NCBI RefSeq assembly: GCF_014839805.1
Contig: NC_051138.1
Span: 7,934,983-7,998,982 of the forward strand
Source: Manduca sexta
Taxonomy: Eukaryota; Arthropoda; Insecta; Lepidoptera; Sphingidae
DNA: 64,000 nucleotides
Direction of reading: 5' to 3'
Shown here: one piece after another, positions 1-14,655 of the stretch
How the letters are laid out: the number at the start of each line of letters is the position of its first letter
Numbering within the stretch: the first letter of the stretch is position 1
Position numbers and translations under genes: made by a program
The notes under the pieces: generated by a model
What the model was told of the DNA's origin: nothing
The model's database searches: none
Seen by the model: the letters and a program-made list of their open reading frames with translations, nothing else

Positions 1-3000
1 TTTTTTTTTTTTAATCTTTATTTAAGGAGCTTGGTCGTTATTTCACGACTATGTCGCTCCGTACGTCCACTTCTATCCATGCCTACTATTTTTGTGTCAT
101 GCAAATATCAGATAGTGCTTAGCAAACTTTCACTCATTATTATATTATCCTGTTTCAATAATTCCAATCTTAGTCGATTGTATCCCATGAACCACAACGT
201 TTTCCAAAATAAAATAATAGAATTATAAACTAATCTTTAATATAAAGTATTCGCTTTAGCACTTTATTGCATTCACATAAAAAAATTAATTGATTAAATC
301 CTTTCTTAGCTCACTTTAGTGGAAAAGCTACAAGGAGCCTATCTGCTGAATTATTAGTTTTTATGCTTTACAACTCCTAAAAACTTCACGATAATTGATT
401 AAGTGATATTTCAATTTTATGTGTTAACATTTAAATTAAGTAATTTAAATTCCTTATTTTTCATTCGTATTACTAAAACTAAAAGCTATTCATCTTGTTA
501 TAAGCTCCACTTATTAATTACTCATCATAGACATTTTATATTTATAACGACAAATTAGTTTTATGACAAGCCATTTTAAACTTAGATTACTGACACAAAT
601 GTAATTAACTTGTAGGCACCTCTTAAGTAAATAGGAAACGAAGTACCTGGTATAATTTATTTAACAAAAACATCTAATGAATACTTGGCTCGGCTTTGAT
701 TCAGCCGTTATTGAACCTTTTATGTCATGTTCATTAAGGTTGATGTTGCTAAGCGCTGAGGCGCTTTCTCTCACATCGCAATTGTAGTGAACTGGCCGTC
801 AGACCGATCCGAAGTCGATGCGTATCTTAGCAATCGATCCTTATCGCGACAGTTTTACGCGTCGCCTTGCGATCTCACTCCTTGTAATGAATATAAATAT
901 ATTTAGGTTTACATCATATTTTTAATTAACATTTAATTATTTTCGCCAACATTGTTATAGTTGACAATTATGATTGATCATGCGTGTTTCGGTAGCAAAA
1001 GTCCTGATTGCAAATTACCTTAATAGGCATTGTAGGGTACGAGTTTATACGGTAGTTACATCTTTTAACGGAGCTCGTAGCTTGTCAACGACTTGTCAAA
1101 ACAGATCATGTTTTGGTTGTCTATACCGCATTTGAATAACAAATTGGTAAGCAAGCTTATCTTTTATAACAATTATACGGCGTATTACTTATGTTAAATA
1201 AATAAATGCAATGTTTTTATATACTTTTTTCTTTTATATTATTTGTTCACTGTTCAGGCCAATTACTGCACACAAACAAAAGCAGATAGATAAACACCTT
1301 TGTATCTTACATTGTTGGTTTAATTTATTCGTACTCGCCTTTTAAGCTTTTATATGCATCGGTTGTTATTTGGTAGGTACCAATTAGAGGAGTAACCACA
1401 AGCGCAGCATTACACAGAATGGATAAGTAAATCTATTGAAAAGTCTGACAGAAACGTGAAGTTTTTAAAGGTTTAGAAACAGCAATCTGAGCGTTAAAAG
1501 CATATAAAGATAAGGTATAGTTACATCCTCACAATCTCGGGTGCGGAGCGGAGTGATAGCGCTAATGAACCCATGTTGCCGTCACACAACTGGCACCATT
1601 TGAACGATGGCACGGCCATTAGAGGGAAACTCAAGGCCAGTCGAGGGCGGACAGCTAGCCGTAATTATCTAAAACAAACTGCGCCGAAAGGCGGATATAT
1701 AGTTTCGCAAGACTCCACTGGGAGATAGTAGGAACAACGGTTTTTTAAACTACCTATTACTTACGAGGTGCGGTCGAAGAGCGATGTGGTGCGATCGTTT
1801 TCGTCATGCCTAATTGCATAGTGACTCATGTGTTGCTAGTTTCGTTAAATATTTATTATATCCCAGGCTATGCATGGATCGTCGGATGGACGGATGTAAT
1901 CTTGTGGTAATAAAAATTGTTTAAAATAGCTTTAGGGTGTCAAGTCCACGGCTCGCTCCCTTAACACTCATTATTGACGCCGCATCTTTTGCATACAATG
2001 TTATTTGTACTTTACATGATGGCACGAACGATAATTAATATTAGCTTATGGAGATAACAAATTACACATTTATATGAAACGAGTACGCGGCCTGGAGTTG
2101 CTACGTGCATATTAATTTCTGTGCATATAAAATAGTACTTATCTTAATTAAAGTACGCAATTGCTTTATGTACTTACTATGAACTAATGATTTCTAATAA
2201 TGACTAACTGTTTTAATGTTTACAACTTGATTGATTGAAGTTTAATACTTAAATACAATATGACGAAATTCGCAAAGTCGATAATTGGGGCGAATTTAAT
2301 ATCGACAAACTTCGAAAAGCTTGGTTAAAACGGTTCATGTTTATGTGACGTTTATTGAAATCTGTTAGGGATTCTCTTAATACCTACCTTCATTACGTCA
2401 ACGTGACATGTCTCGTTCATGCACTTTATATTATGCTGATATTAAGTGCAGTGTTCAAGGAAACGTCCCAATTCAAATCCTAATTATAGCTGATGTAATA
2501 TTAAAATACAGTCGATATTTTAGTATATTGAAATGTTTTGAAATACATTTTATTATTTTTATCGTGTACCGAGGCTAATAAACATTTTGGCTTAATTGTA
2601 TTAATCATAATGAGCTATACTATGAAATCAATGTTCAGTTATGCAACATTTGCTGCAAATATGATATATACCGAGCAAGAATAGAAGCGCTACCTTGAGC
2701 ATTGAGCATCCAAGTCTTGTCTGCAACAAAAAAATAGTTGGGGCGTGAATTGGAAAGGTCTAAACACGGATCGTCATATTATCGAGTAAAAGAGGATTTA
2801 TTTATGACACCTGTTGATGGTGTCAGAATTTTAACTAGACTGTTCTTATTACACTGCCTCGCTTATTATAACTTACATCTGCTTATTTCCTAGACGCACA
2901 TACTATAATACGAGCCCAAATATAGGTGCATGCGTAAGAGAGCCTCAGGGTCCATCAGGGTCAATAAGGAAGATCGGCACCCAAGGACTTGGTTCGAGCC

Positions 3001-6000
3001 TCCAACAGTCCGTTTATCATTAAGCTACCGCTAGTTTTTATTCACCAGTAATAACAGACAAAGATTTTATTTCGCGGCCGTCTGGCAGTTATGCTGCCGT
3101 AGATATTAGCATTAATTGATTTACGTGTCCCGTTGCGGCGAGTTATCGAACTAGTGCGAGGTATAAAGTTGCTAAGTTTTAATATTTATGTATCTGGAAC
3201 ATTTCTCTAGGGCATTCACTCTAATAGTATCCTCCGTTTTTGCTGGACATCTATCCCGTTAAGTACGTTTCGTCTCTGTCGGTTGATAATTACTATTTTT
3301 CAACTGATTCATTGATTTCAACCTTTTTTGAAGATCACAGGGAGAGAATTACGAATATCTTCTAATTATATACATAAAAGCCTATTGGATAAACTAGTAC
3401 AACCGTAAAACTAGCATAATATTATGATTTATAGTGTTGTAGAACATAAATGGTACTTTTTGTTCCGGTCATGTTATGACGGCGCTGTGATAGTAATATT
3501 TGTTAAAATATATTTTCTAGTCACAGCCTAAACTTTTTAAAATTATGTATAAATTAACAAAATAGCATTTGATTTGAGTATAAAAAAATATTAAATGCAT
3601 TATATACTTTCTGATGGTAATATTTATAGTAGCCCGAGATAATATATTGAATGTCATCTTCTGTTTCTAACCTACGTATAATGAAGACCGACATACAGTA
3701 GGTTCATATTACATTTGGTGGTAAAATTCTGTTTTGTTTTTATTGATCCAGAATCTAATTATGTATTTACTAGCAGTGACACGTAATTTTAAACTAACCC
3801 ATCTTTAATTTAATAAATTAGTTTATATCAAGGAACCTTAAGATAGCAGGTGTTAGTTAAGTGCTCTATCGAATTAACATTACATACGAACGGCTGTTTG
3901 TTAACGAGATCTCTGGTATAAAGTGGGTTCGCCCTATTTTAATATACTGGTTTTTTACTGTACAATGTAAGCAGATCTCCTCATTACGCGGTGTACAGAT
4001 TCTCACGGGCATACAATATATTTCTTTGAAAGAAAATAATTTTTAAATCTTATTCGCGACGATCTGACGCGCGAAGTGTAAGTTATGGAATGGGTTTTAC
4101 AGAACAATGAGTGATTAGCACATAGCGTCGAAACGCGCGATATGTGGCGTCGCGCGACCTCGCTGATTACTCGTGCGGATCAAAATTTTGCATGCTTATA
4201 AAAAACCGCTAAGCATATTATTGCACTGAACAACGCGCGGTGTGATGTGATTTCGCGCAGTCTGGAATCGTTGTTTTGCAGGATAAAAAAGTAATGAAAT
4301 TACATTTAATGTCCTTAGCACATAGATCAATGGTCCCTGGCGGCCTCTTCGATTAGGTTTAAGAGTAATATATTTGCTAGGTTTGAGAGTAATATGTATG
4401 TAATGTGTTGTTGTATAATTAATTTGTAAAATTTACTTTATTAAATAAATCAATTAATGTGCTGTAGGTAATATTCTAAAAATTGAAATTTGGGTTCAGA
4501 TTTTATTTTTGGATTTTTTATCTAATTATGTTCAGTGTAAATTGTCAAGAAGTTTAGGAAGTATAATAATCATACTATTAGCGGAAAAATGGAAATATAA
4601 AAGAGGTGTAAAGGAAAAATTATCTATGTCAATTACAGTTGCACTGTCGTGCGTGAGATGTCAGGCTTGTCAATCGAAAAAAAATAATAATAGAGCAAAA
4701 ATTTAACAAAGAATCCATTTACGAGATAGCCCATCTAGCGCGAAATAAATTTACATTTGTTTTGTAATACGTTTTAAAACGAGGTTGTTTAAATTGAATA
4801 AATGCAGTTTATAAGTTGATACTACTTAAATAGTTTGAAACATTTCGTATATAAAAAACCACCAACAACACTATGTGTAAGTGAACCATACATTTTGACA
4901 GCAAAATTTTGTAAGCAATTAATGGGTTGGTATTATATTATTATTGTTTACATGAAATTGTATATTAATTTTGTCAAGTCGTAATTGGGTTATGGGGCAA
5001 CTATGCAAGCATCAGTTACATTGTATAACTGCCTAGGGTTCTAGGTAATCGAAATTTAGGCGTGGTTTTCGACATAGAAAATATAAGTGACTTGCCAGGA
5101 TTTTTTTGTTTAGTGTAATTGGTTCGCATCTTATTATTATCATGAGACGGAAATATGCTATACGAACTTTAGATGCCTTACTACCTGCCGCCTACCGCAT
5201 TAAGTATAAAGGTGTAAAAGTATGTCTTTGGTATGTTAAGTTCATAAAATTTATATACATAGTTGCTTCAATATACATAGTTTTATATTTACGTCATTAA
5301 TATACAATTTCATGTCATATTTTAATATGATACCATTCATAACGTGTTTTTCAATGTACAGTTACGGAAAATCAGAATTGAATAACTTACGTCGGTTTAA
5401 ATGCATAATATACTTTTCGCTCTCCGAGTGTAATTTGGTTTTGTTGTGACGCGTCATCAATTTCTGGCTTTTTGATTAATATTGGGGCCGTGATAATGAA
5501 GCCTGGGTATTATTATATTTGATACCCTGTTAAATATATCAGTCAAGATCGTAATTCTCCTTGCGGACTTCACAAAATTAATATAATTTAGGACGCCGAA
5601 TTAAGCTTGAAGTGTTTTTTTATTTTACGCCTCAAATATAAATTGTTACGTTACAAAGTTGGCCACAGTTTTTTTAATTTAAATATGTATATAATTAAGC
5701 AATTCGTCGTTTTAAAAACAATTTAGCATAATATCTTATTTACATCAAGTTGGAGTCGGTGCGGCAATATTAAAGGATGTCGTGATTTACTTAATCAATT
5801 AGTACATGATGGATAATGTTGAGCAATTGTATCGTTTGTTGGTGAATACTCGGCTTTATTACTACGTATTTATATAGAATTGGGGTATATTTGCATGACA
5901 CGGATGCAGGAGTGAATTTCCAAGTGGAGCTAACTTCACTTCCTGCAAGCTAAGGGTTATCACGAACTACGTATTATTACCACGTTATTTTTAAACTTTG

Positions 6001-9000
6001 TACGTGAAAAGATGCAAAGTATGGTAAATAATTTTTTGATTACAATGTAAATTATTTACTCATTTGGCATAGGTTTATTACATGTCGTCTATTAAACATT
6101 AAGCCACTCTCGGATATTCAATCCTTGTCAAATTGCGATCGAAAACCCATATAAACTGATGCCCAGACTATAAGTATATCAGTCTTGAACTTATAAGATG
6201 TCAGTAAGCTCAGAAGACGACAAATAAAAACATATTAGCTATTAAAGATATTTTGATTGCAAAGCTACAGCGGTGCTCTACCACAGTAAAAAAAATTAAA
6301 TGGAAATTAATACAATATCTAAATAATTAGGTAACAAAAGTACCAAGAGCCCGTTTTTCAACCTGAATTTCCTCGAACGGGAATCGAATCTGAGCTCACG
6401 GCCTGGCCGGCCGACAACGATCTTACTCCCATTGTGTGCTTTGGATCCATTCGATTACATTCTTCCTTACCGTTAAAAAGCAGAATTTTAATAAATACAC
6501 CAAGCGTGAATAACAATGTTGTTTTGGATTTTAAAATTACGTATATTGTCTAGCCGCGTTTTAATGCTGTAAAATATATTATTATATTATGCTTTACTTT
6601 TAGAACATGTCTGATATTTTTATTACTTTTGTTATTTGTTTTCGGGTATCAATAAAAGAAAAAGTATGTACAAGATAATTTTGTATGACGTTATTCGGTA
6701 TACATATTTGGTAATTTAAAACTCAGATATATGATGGAATGTCACTGCATGGTAGCTCACAATGACACGAATCATAGGAATGTCACCGACATCTCATGAA
6801 ATTAATGGATAAGACGTATACAGCTTTCAATAAATTGATGCATATATTCCGTAACAGTTAATTTCTTTGCCTATAATTATTTGGCAAAAGAAACATAAAC
6901 GTACGACTAAATGTTAGGTAAATGACTTAAAAATTGTTAGGCCCCAATGGATGAGGATAGCGAGAGGCAGAAAGAGATGACATTTTTTGTGAAAGTCTAA
7001 ATCGCAGCATAAGATGTTTTACGAAAATATACGGGTTATCTATAGTAAAGAAGCAACTAGAAAATATTATAGTTCATTGTAAACATGTAAAAACATCAGT
7101 AAAGTCTTATTTATTTATTTATGTGACATATTGGTAAAAAGGGCCAAAAGACTTATTGGGACAGATTCAATTAATTGAAGGATAATTTTTTTTGGTGATG
7201 GCATAAATATTCATTAATATATTATTGTAGATGATAATTAATTTAGTATCATGTTACTATAAATATATTTACACGCGCCATTATATATTAAAATTATTCA
7301 TTTTGTCATAACAGTATGTCATAACAAATTAATCAAGTTTTTTTTGGATATTCGATGAGCAAATGTCTCGACCCTCGCCTGATGGCAAGCGCTTGGACCA
7401 CTCAAAAACAGCAGTAATGCTAGAACTCACAAGTCACAAGGTAACGCTATACGGCACTATTATGCTTATTATCCTGTCACAATAAGTATCGATTCTGTTA
7501 ATATTTAGTAAGTAACTTTACAATACCTTCAATTTACCCTACAAAATTTCAAGCCGAGACTTCATCTTAGTTTCACGTGTCAAAAAACACGCCCAACTAA
7601 TCTTCATAAATATTATCAATATCGTTTTTTAAACTTAAAACGGTAAATCGTTAAAAAAGTAAAACTATCACAAAAAGGTTTCATCTGTAAACATAAAAAG
7701 GCATTGTGATAAGCACAATATAAATTGCAACACTTAAGTTATAAAAGCAAGTAAGTATATAAAAATCGCGAACGATATTATCTCGGAAAACAAATCATGC
7801 CACAAATCTGACTTAGGTGAACACGAGTAAAGGCAACAATAGTCTACTCGACATGGAAAAGTCGTGACTGACTCGCGCCCGGGTCAGCCAGGATGCTGCG
7901 GGCGTAAATAATGCCGATGTCCGATCTTAATTATCGCTCCATCGTTAGAGATGACCGACGGGCGGACCGAAATCGGCGAGCGAGTTGCGACATCTCTCTC
8001 CTCTGTCGGCGGAGTGGGCACTCATTATCGACCGCTCGCATCGCCCACTGATAAATCGCTAGAACCACCTGCGATACCGTCGGTGTTATTGTACAGTTTT
8101 GGCAGCGGACATTATAATTCTTTTGTTACTATTGCTATTATTTTCATCGCGATGACTCGGATATTTGGTATTGGCAGATAATATCGGCCCGTTCGAATAA
8201 CAGTGTGTTTAAATTAAAGAATGGCTTGGTTTGGGATGAGATCTAGGAAAATATTTATGTTTAAATCATGAGCGCGGTAATCGTGACTCTGGATGCGATT
8301 GTGGACTAGACGCGCCTGTTTTTATGTTTTCTTAATAACCATTGAACGTTAAATAATCAAATAAAACATTATCTACCAAAAATAAAAATGACATGGCCCC
8401 ATTTGGTTTGAGTTCGTTAATCGTTGACCGCTTTGTGGTCGCCGCTGCGCTTTTGCCGATCCCGATCCGAGAGCGACGTTGAAAAATTCAGAGCTCGTGA
8501 TTTTCGTTCGTGTACTTCATTTATTTGCTGAGAGCGAGACTGCGAATATTGTTTACTGCAGTACTGTTAGACCTGTTTCCGGCTTTCACATTATTAGAAA
8601 ATTTCTGCAATGTACCATCTATGCTGCATTCGTGTTGTATTAGTAAAACAACTATTATAAGTAATGTTAAATAAAATTGCACATAATGTTTTAATTGAAA
8701 CGACAAAGAAAAATAAAAGAACATTGCTGTTTTCGGAGTTTGAATGCAGTCATTCAAGTTTTTCCAAAAAATGTTTGATATGCGCGTAGTTATTACGAAA
8801 TTATACTATCGATCAGGCAATAACACGGGGATAGTGCCCGCGGGAGGTGAATTTAGGAGAAATTGAGGGTGCTTGCGTGCCTTCCCGCAAGCAGTATAAT
8901 CCTCTCATGCATAATAACAACAAAGGCTATTCGCCACAAGATCATACGGCACAGGCACGATGCCTTTAACGCACACAAAAATGGAGTTGATTAATTCTGA

Positions 9001-12000
9001 GAAAATTGGTTTAACGGTGCCCTATTTATAAATGAATGTCTACTTGATCAATTTAGTCTTAATACATTAACAACCCAAAGATTTTTCGCAGGAACTGTGA
9101 TATAAGTCGCCCGCGATATACTGAAACATAAATTTGTGGATATCGAGTCTCAATAATTTCAAGCAAACGTAGATAATGGACCCTTATAATTTTAGATAAC
9201 GTAACGTGTAGTACATATTCGTTGTTTTCGGTTAATATAGGTCCGAAAGGTTTCGATCGATGTGCTGAAGGCGATGCAAATTGCGTCGCCTCTTATCGAT
9301 GCACTTTATCCGGGGTACTTTTGTACATATTTTACATATATTTGCGGGGATGAGATAGCCGATGTGGGCGGATCCAGCGCCCGCATGCTAATGCATGCGC
9401 CAAACTGCGGCGTACACGCCGATACGGAATTAGGTAATTTAAACATAAGTTAACTATCTCGAAACCATTTATATTTGAGCCTCACAACATTATTCTTTGT
9501 TTAGCTTTATATTACTCTACAAGACTCGTCATTTTCACAGTAAATAAATATTATATTTCACAATGTAAATAGATAAACGGTTGCAATTTTCATTGACTCA
9601 TAATTAATTTAAATTTTTAATGTTGCGACATAAAATAAATAGAAGCAATAAAGATGGTATCGCGTCTCGCGCGCACTAATCTCTGACACCATAACATAAT
9701 TGTGCATAGTCCTGAGGGGATAGTGGCGTGGCGGCGCGGCGGTCGACCGGTGGAGCGGCGGCGAGCAGCGCGAGAACCCCGAGAACGCAGCCGCGGCGCG
9801 GCGCAGCGCTGCGGTCACGAAGCGCTCTAAACACAGAGTCTAGCCCTAAACGATGCCACCATATCCGTCGGCCAACAACATCCACTCATAAGTTCGTGTA
9901 GCTCTTGCTCACGGCACCGATTTTGTATAAATAAAACAGTTTATCCATCGCATCAACGCCGATTGAACGCTTGTCTCGTATTTATTTAACATCGCATGTA
10001 CCGGGGACTATTCGCTTCTAGTCTAGTTACAGTGAGAGCTCTATAAACCTCGTGAATCACCTAATGCCACCGCTCGTACATTTTATATCTACGCAATATA
10101 ATTTAAATTCTTTAGTGTTATGAAGCAAAATTACATTAAAAAATCAAATGAGGCAATAAAAGGAGCGATGTCAAAATTTTTGGGGTAAACGACTTGAGTG
10201 ATTGATGTTCGTGGAATTACAGTGTTTCAAAAACGACAAAGCTGTATAGTCATTCTATACGAGGCCAAGTTTCATTTAGATTTCGTGAGGTTTAATAACT
10301 ATATAATATAGTTAATGACATGTTCTATACACTATTTAAAAATTTGATGGCCTCACTAAAGTAGAAACAGATTTTTATGTAAAACCGAATGTTACTTACT
10401 AAAGCCGGTAAAACACGTAGGTATAGTTATAAAACATATTAAGTACGTTATTTATACGCTTTAAGATTTTATTTTTCTCTCGTGTTAATTTTATTTTTAC
10501 GACCCACGTTTCGAACATTTGCCGAACTATTTTGATAGAAGCCTCTCAGAGGTAATGTTAAACATTCCAACGGTAAATAAATACAACGAATTTAACTTGA
10601 ATATTAAAGGCAAACTGTTGATATATTTATACGCTTGCTTTCCTAAGGTACATTTTTCAATGTAAACAGAAATATCTTTGAAAACAAATAACTGCAATTT
10701 ATCCTTATGTGCACGTAATTTCCATTTCAATAATAATCTGTGTAAGTTATAACCGGGATAAATCAAAGGAATAAGTGGCGTGGACTGACCCCGCGAACTT
10801 GTTCGGCTCATGTTGTTTGCTATGACAATATACCACGTCTCGTCATTAAATATTCAACGGGCATGGCGGACTACTTAAATAGGTCAGATGTATGTAATAA
10901 ACTGTAAGAATACCCCATGCTTGGAAAATGGTCGAGAAACTGTTGCATTAACACCTTTCGTGCATAAACATTTGATAATAGAGTTCAATTTTGAAATCAC
11001 ATTACCGCGGGCTATTACTTTAAATACCAATAATCGCACAAAATATTATGCAAACTGTATATTTTATTTTGCAGAAAACATCATTTAAACATATTTTTCC
11101 TTTTAAAAATACACCCGCAACTAAATACGCTGTCGTGCTTAGGGTTTTTACAATTTAAATCAAAGTCATATCATAATATGATTTTTCAAAAATTTATCTA
11201 ATTTTTATTCGCCTCCATTTTTCCCCAGCTCTCGTCTCATTTCCAAATAAAGTCAACAAAACATGATTACCGACATGCCTACAGGCTACATTTGATTTAG
11301 TTAGTTTAAGGAAATTTTACATGGTAGAGCAAATCTCTTTAATACAACTCACACAAATTGTATTCAGAGTCTGATAATTGAAGCCGGTACCTCCTGATTC
11401 ATATGTGCCAACTGTTAATACAACACTATGAGTATATTTATTTTGGACATTAATAAATAAAAATAATAAAATCGATAATTAACTTTACACTATGTAAAGG
11501 AATTATATAACAGTATTTTTACACCTTCATTAATTTTGATTTTATTTTGACTTTCTTCTATGGCTTTATAAATATTATCTTTACGATGACAAGTCCATCT
11601 TTAGAAATAGCACTGTCTGATGTACAACATGCGGATCACAGACTACGCACGCTGTCATCAAACCTCTAATACAATTCTAAAAGATTACGTTTTAATCATA
11701 GATGGCATTTGGCCATTAAGAATTGCTTACATAAATTAGATAGAGCAAAAGTGTTTTAATTTCTCATATAAATGCTTCGCTGAATTATCAAACATGCCGA
11801 ATGCAATGAGCCTCGCAGTGTTTATTATTAATAAAGTAGCAAACCATAATCAATTATCGAAACTTGACTAATCGACGATCCCAATAAACCGACGTACTGT
11901 CATTTCTCTTCCCTTAATCGATTACTTCAAACATGAACTCTAGGGGGTCCAGCGTACAGATGAACTATGCGTACATGTGTCTAAGCTTTTTGTTGGTAAT

Positions 12001-13419
12001 AAATCTCTTAGTCTTTTTTTAGTAAAATATGTTTAACTCGCTAGGTTAACTGGGTACATTGTTTTTGTTTCGGATCGCTGCAGTCTGTACCTACACGATT
12101 TCTAATCTTTCCAATGTTGAATGGACCAATTAGACGTACAAATTTTGTCATTTCCGTATTATATAGCGTCTATCTAAAATTAATAAACCCTTTGAGAATG
12201 CGCACGGTAACGACCATACAGTATACAGTAAATGTTTACAATACGTCCCACATTTTCTCAGCTATAGTTGTGTTCCGAACAATAAATTTTATTAACACAT
12301 CACAATTTATTTGTCGAGGGGCACGACAGTACAATCGATGTTAATTGCTGCTGCACTTGATGTTGTGGGCGTCAGGTTAGGTATTCCACGCATGCTTCTT
12401 GAGACGGCACCCTCGTCTGACCACAAAGAAAAGATTGAGTCATCATAACAAATGCGCAGGCAGAGAACCGAACTCTACAATCGGCCTCTTCTTATCTGTG
12501 ACGGCAGCGATCATTGTGTCCCGAACGCTCCGCTCGTTTCGTGCTTAACAGCTCAGATGACGAAATATATCTAGTTTTGTTCTTTTACTTCCCCGTACTT
12601 TTGTTGAATTGTTGAGTCCCGTCCGATTATTTTTTATAAACGAGCTCCGGTACGTTAGAACTCACCTCTGACATAACTCTTATCTAATTCTAAACATCTA
12701 ATGCACCATAAGTATTAAACGAACTTTATTAAGAATATAAAGATTAAGTTATAAAACTTTACCGTGTCATAAGTCACTCTTGAAAACTATTAGGCCTCTA
12801 TTAATGGTAGGCAATGTGCAGATAATTATATTCTGATGTAATCAATCTTTGCGAAATACACAAAAACTCATCAAAAACGTGAAAAAACATTGCCCAAAAA
12901 AAAGCAAAAAAGTTTATTTTACAAGAAAGGAAAAAACTGCTCCATTAATCATATTGATGAATGCACTTAGTATCATGGATACTGCCATCGATTCCGAAGG
13001 ACCCATGTAAAATTTATTTTCACTCTCGGTTTTATATCTACATATCTTATAGCCTCTCTTCTAATAATGGAGAGTGTTAGGTGATATAATAATAGAAATA
13101 TTTCATTTACGAATATGCATTACATGGTATTTTGAGCAAACTTTATAATCTAACGGTGTTTGTAATCTATAGCGGTACGATGCGGCGATGGTGCGATGCA
13201 AATACAGGTCACGTCGCGCGTCTTGGCCTGGCAGCTTAAAGAACAGGCCGTTCCTTTATTAATTACGGCCGCGAAAAACCACGCGTTGTCGCGCAGCGCC
13301 ACTATTTTCTGGTTGGACCGACGCATTGCTTTAATGTTGCCCATAAAATATTTTTAATAAATTTATTAATTTCTAGCCCTTATGCATAGCATTATCAAAA
13401 CGCAACACACCCATTTATG
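1..13419. other. Non-coding flank or intron of fat
   Basis: I see no convincing coding exon here. All open frames are short, and none shows cadherin motifs or another recognisable domain. Because exon 14656 opens in the middle of the fat coding sequence, this stretch is probably intron upstream of it. It is mostly AT-rich, with islets of higher GC at about 740-860, 1535-1700, 7860-8080, 9715-9880 and 12470-12550. A tRNA-like SINE remnant may lie at about 6350-6440 (minus strand, box-B-like GATTCGATTCC). The islets could be enhancers or unrecognised exons; nothing in the sequence decides this. Confidence 0.5.
9609..9885 (-). other. GC-rich islet with overlapping open frames
   Basis: This is a strongly CpG-rich patch (densest at 9715-9830) in AT-rich surroundings. 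On the minus strand two overlapping frames of 69 codons are open. One contains a short hydrophobic stretch (LGVLALLAAAPP) followed by Arg pairs, which faintly resembles a signal segment. High GC alone removes stop codons, so open frames here are weak evidence. It may be a promoter or enhancer, or the first exon of an unrecognised gene inside the fat intron. Confidence 0.2.
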
Positions 13420-13715
13420 TTAAGGTGGTAGCTCAAGGTCCATTTTCATACATTTTGTTTCGGCTTTAATCTGGGTAACCAGTTATGAAAACGTTAATTA
13501 ATAATCATGGATATTTCGGCCTTTAAAATTTAATATGACGAAATTTTAAAGGCAGAAATATCCATGATTATTAATTATTTTACATTTTCTCAACTGCGAG
13601 AACTAATCACTAACTAGACGTGAATTTAAATTCTTTACTTGCCAATACTTGTTTAGTTACCCAGATTAAAGCCGAAACAAAATGTATGAAAATGGACCTT
13701 GAGCTACCACCTTAA
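13420..13715. mobile_element. Foldback MITE with perfect 60-bp terminal inverted repeats, TTAA ends
   Basis: The arms 13420-13479 and 13656-13715 are exact reverse complements over all 60 positions, starting TTAAGGTGGTAGC and ending with its complement. Inside, 13495-13531 and 13541-13577 form a second inverted repeat (36 of 37 matching) around a short AATATGACG-like loop. There is no open frame, so the element is non-autonomous. The outermost TTAA on both sides would fit the target duplication of piggyBac-type transposases, but the ends lack the usual piggyBac CCC start, so the superfamily is uncertain. The perfect arms suggest recent insertion or recent amplification. Confidence 0.85.
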
Positions 13716-14144
13716 AGAACCAATACAACATTAGGCCGTGATTTACACTTTAATTAGTTTTACCCGTTAGGTTGCGTGGTGTTGTGTATTTAGTATAAAA
13801 CGTATATAAATTGATATCGAATGTAAAACCGTTTCAAATAAAAGAGCCACGGGCACATGTCATCCGGCCGGTTCGCGCTCATCGAGTCACACATTGACCG
13901 AGACAGAGGCTCGCTGGCTGCATTTTTAGAATTATTAATTTGGTTCATGTTCTTATAGTGTGTTAAAGTAGCCGATTTTGAACCGAGCTCATAAATAAAA
14001 CATCACAAGCCGTCCCTTGCGTCTGTTTTGTACCATTCGATGTTTGCTTAAATAGTTTGTTACGATTTTGTTTTATAGGAATTTGGGAAACATTTCAGAC
14101 ATTTTGATTAATATGAGTCTTTCAGTTATATTAAGAAAATAAAA

Positions 14145-14294
14145 ATTAATTACCTAATAAAAAAGAAATCCGACTACGCAAAAGGGTATTTCAGTAGGGA
14201 ATATGCTACTAAATCATCATCTGTTGATTGTTAATCATGTCCCCGTCTCCGACACCTTTGCGCAGTCGGGATTCTTTTTTATTTAATAATTAAT
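14145..14294. mobile_element. Short MITE with imperfect 43-bp terminal inverted repeats
   Basis: Arms 14145-14187 and 14252-14294 are reverse complements with about 35 of 43 positions matching, including AATAAAAAAGAA and CCGACT..CGCAAA blocks. The interior is only about 64 bp and has no coding potential. It lies about 360 bp upstream of a fat exon. The transposase family is not evident. Confidence 0.65.
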
Positions 14295-14655
14295 TTTTGA
14301 GCTCATTGCAGGAGCTATCGGACGCCGTATTAAATTTCTGTCAAGTTGCCTACTCAGTGTTACTCCCACAACTAAGAAGAATATAACGGAGGCTCATATT
14401 TTAAAATCTGTCAAGTCATGTAGTCTACAGCGGGGAACAATATGTATACATTGTAATTTGCGCATGCGCTAAAAATAGACTCATTCTTTTTCGATATTTC
14501 GTTAAATTATGCGTGTCCTACATTGTTTGATTAATCTTCGTAAGATAAAATTTCAGTGACGCGATCTATATTTTTATTAATGTAAAATTCTTAAATATTT
14601 ATGTTTTATAATTCAGTACAATCATGTTTTACTTAAACATCCTTCTTATTTACAG

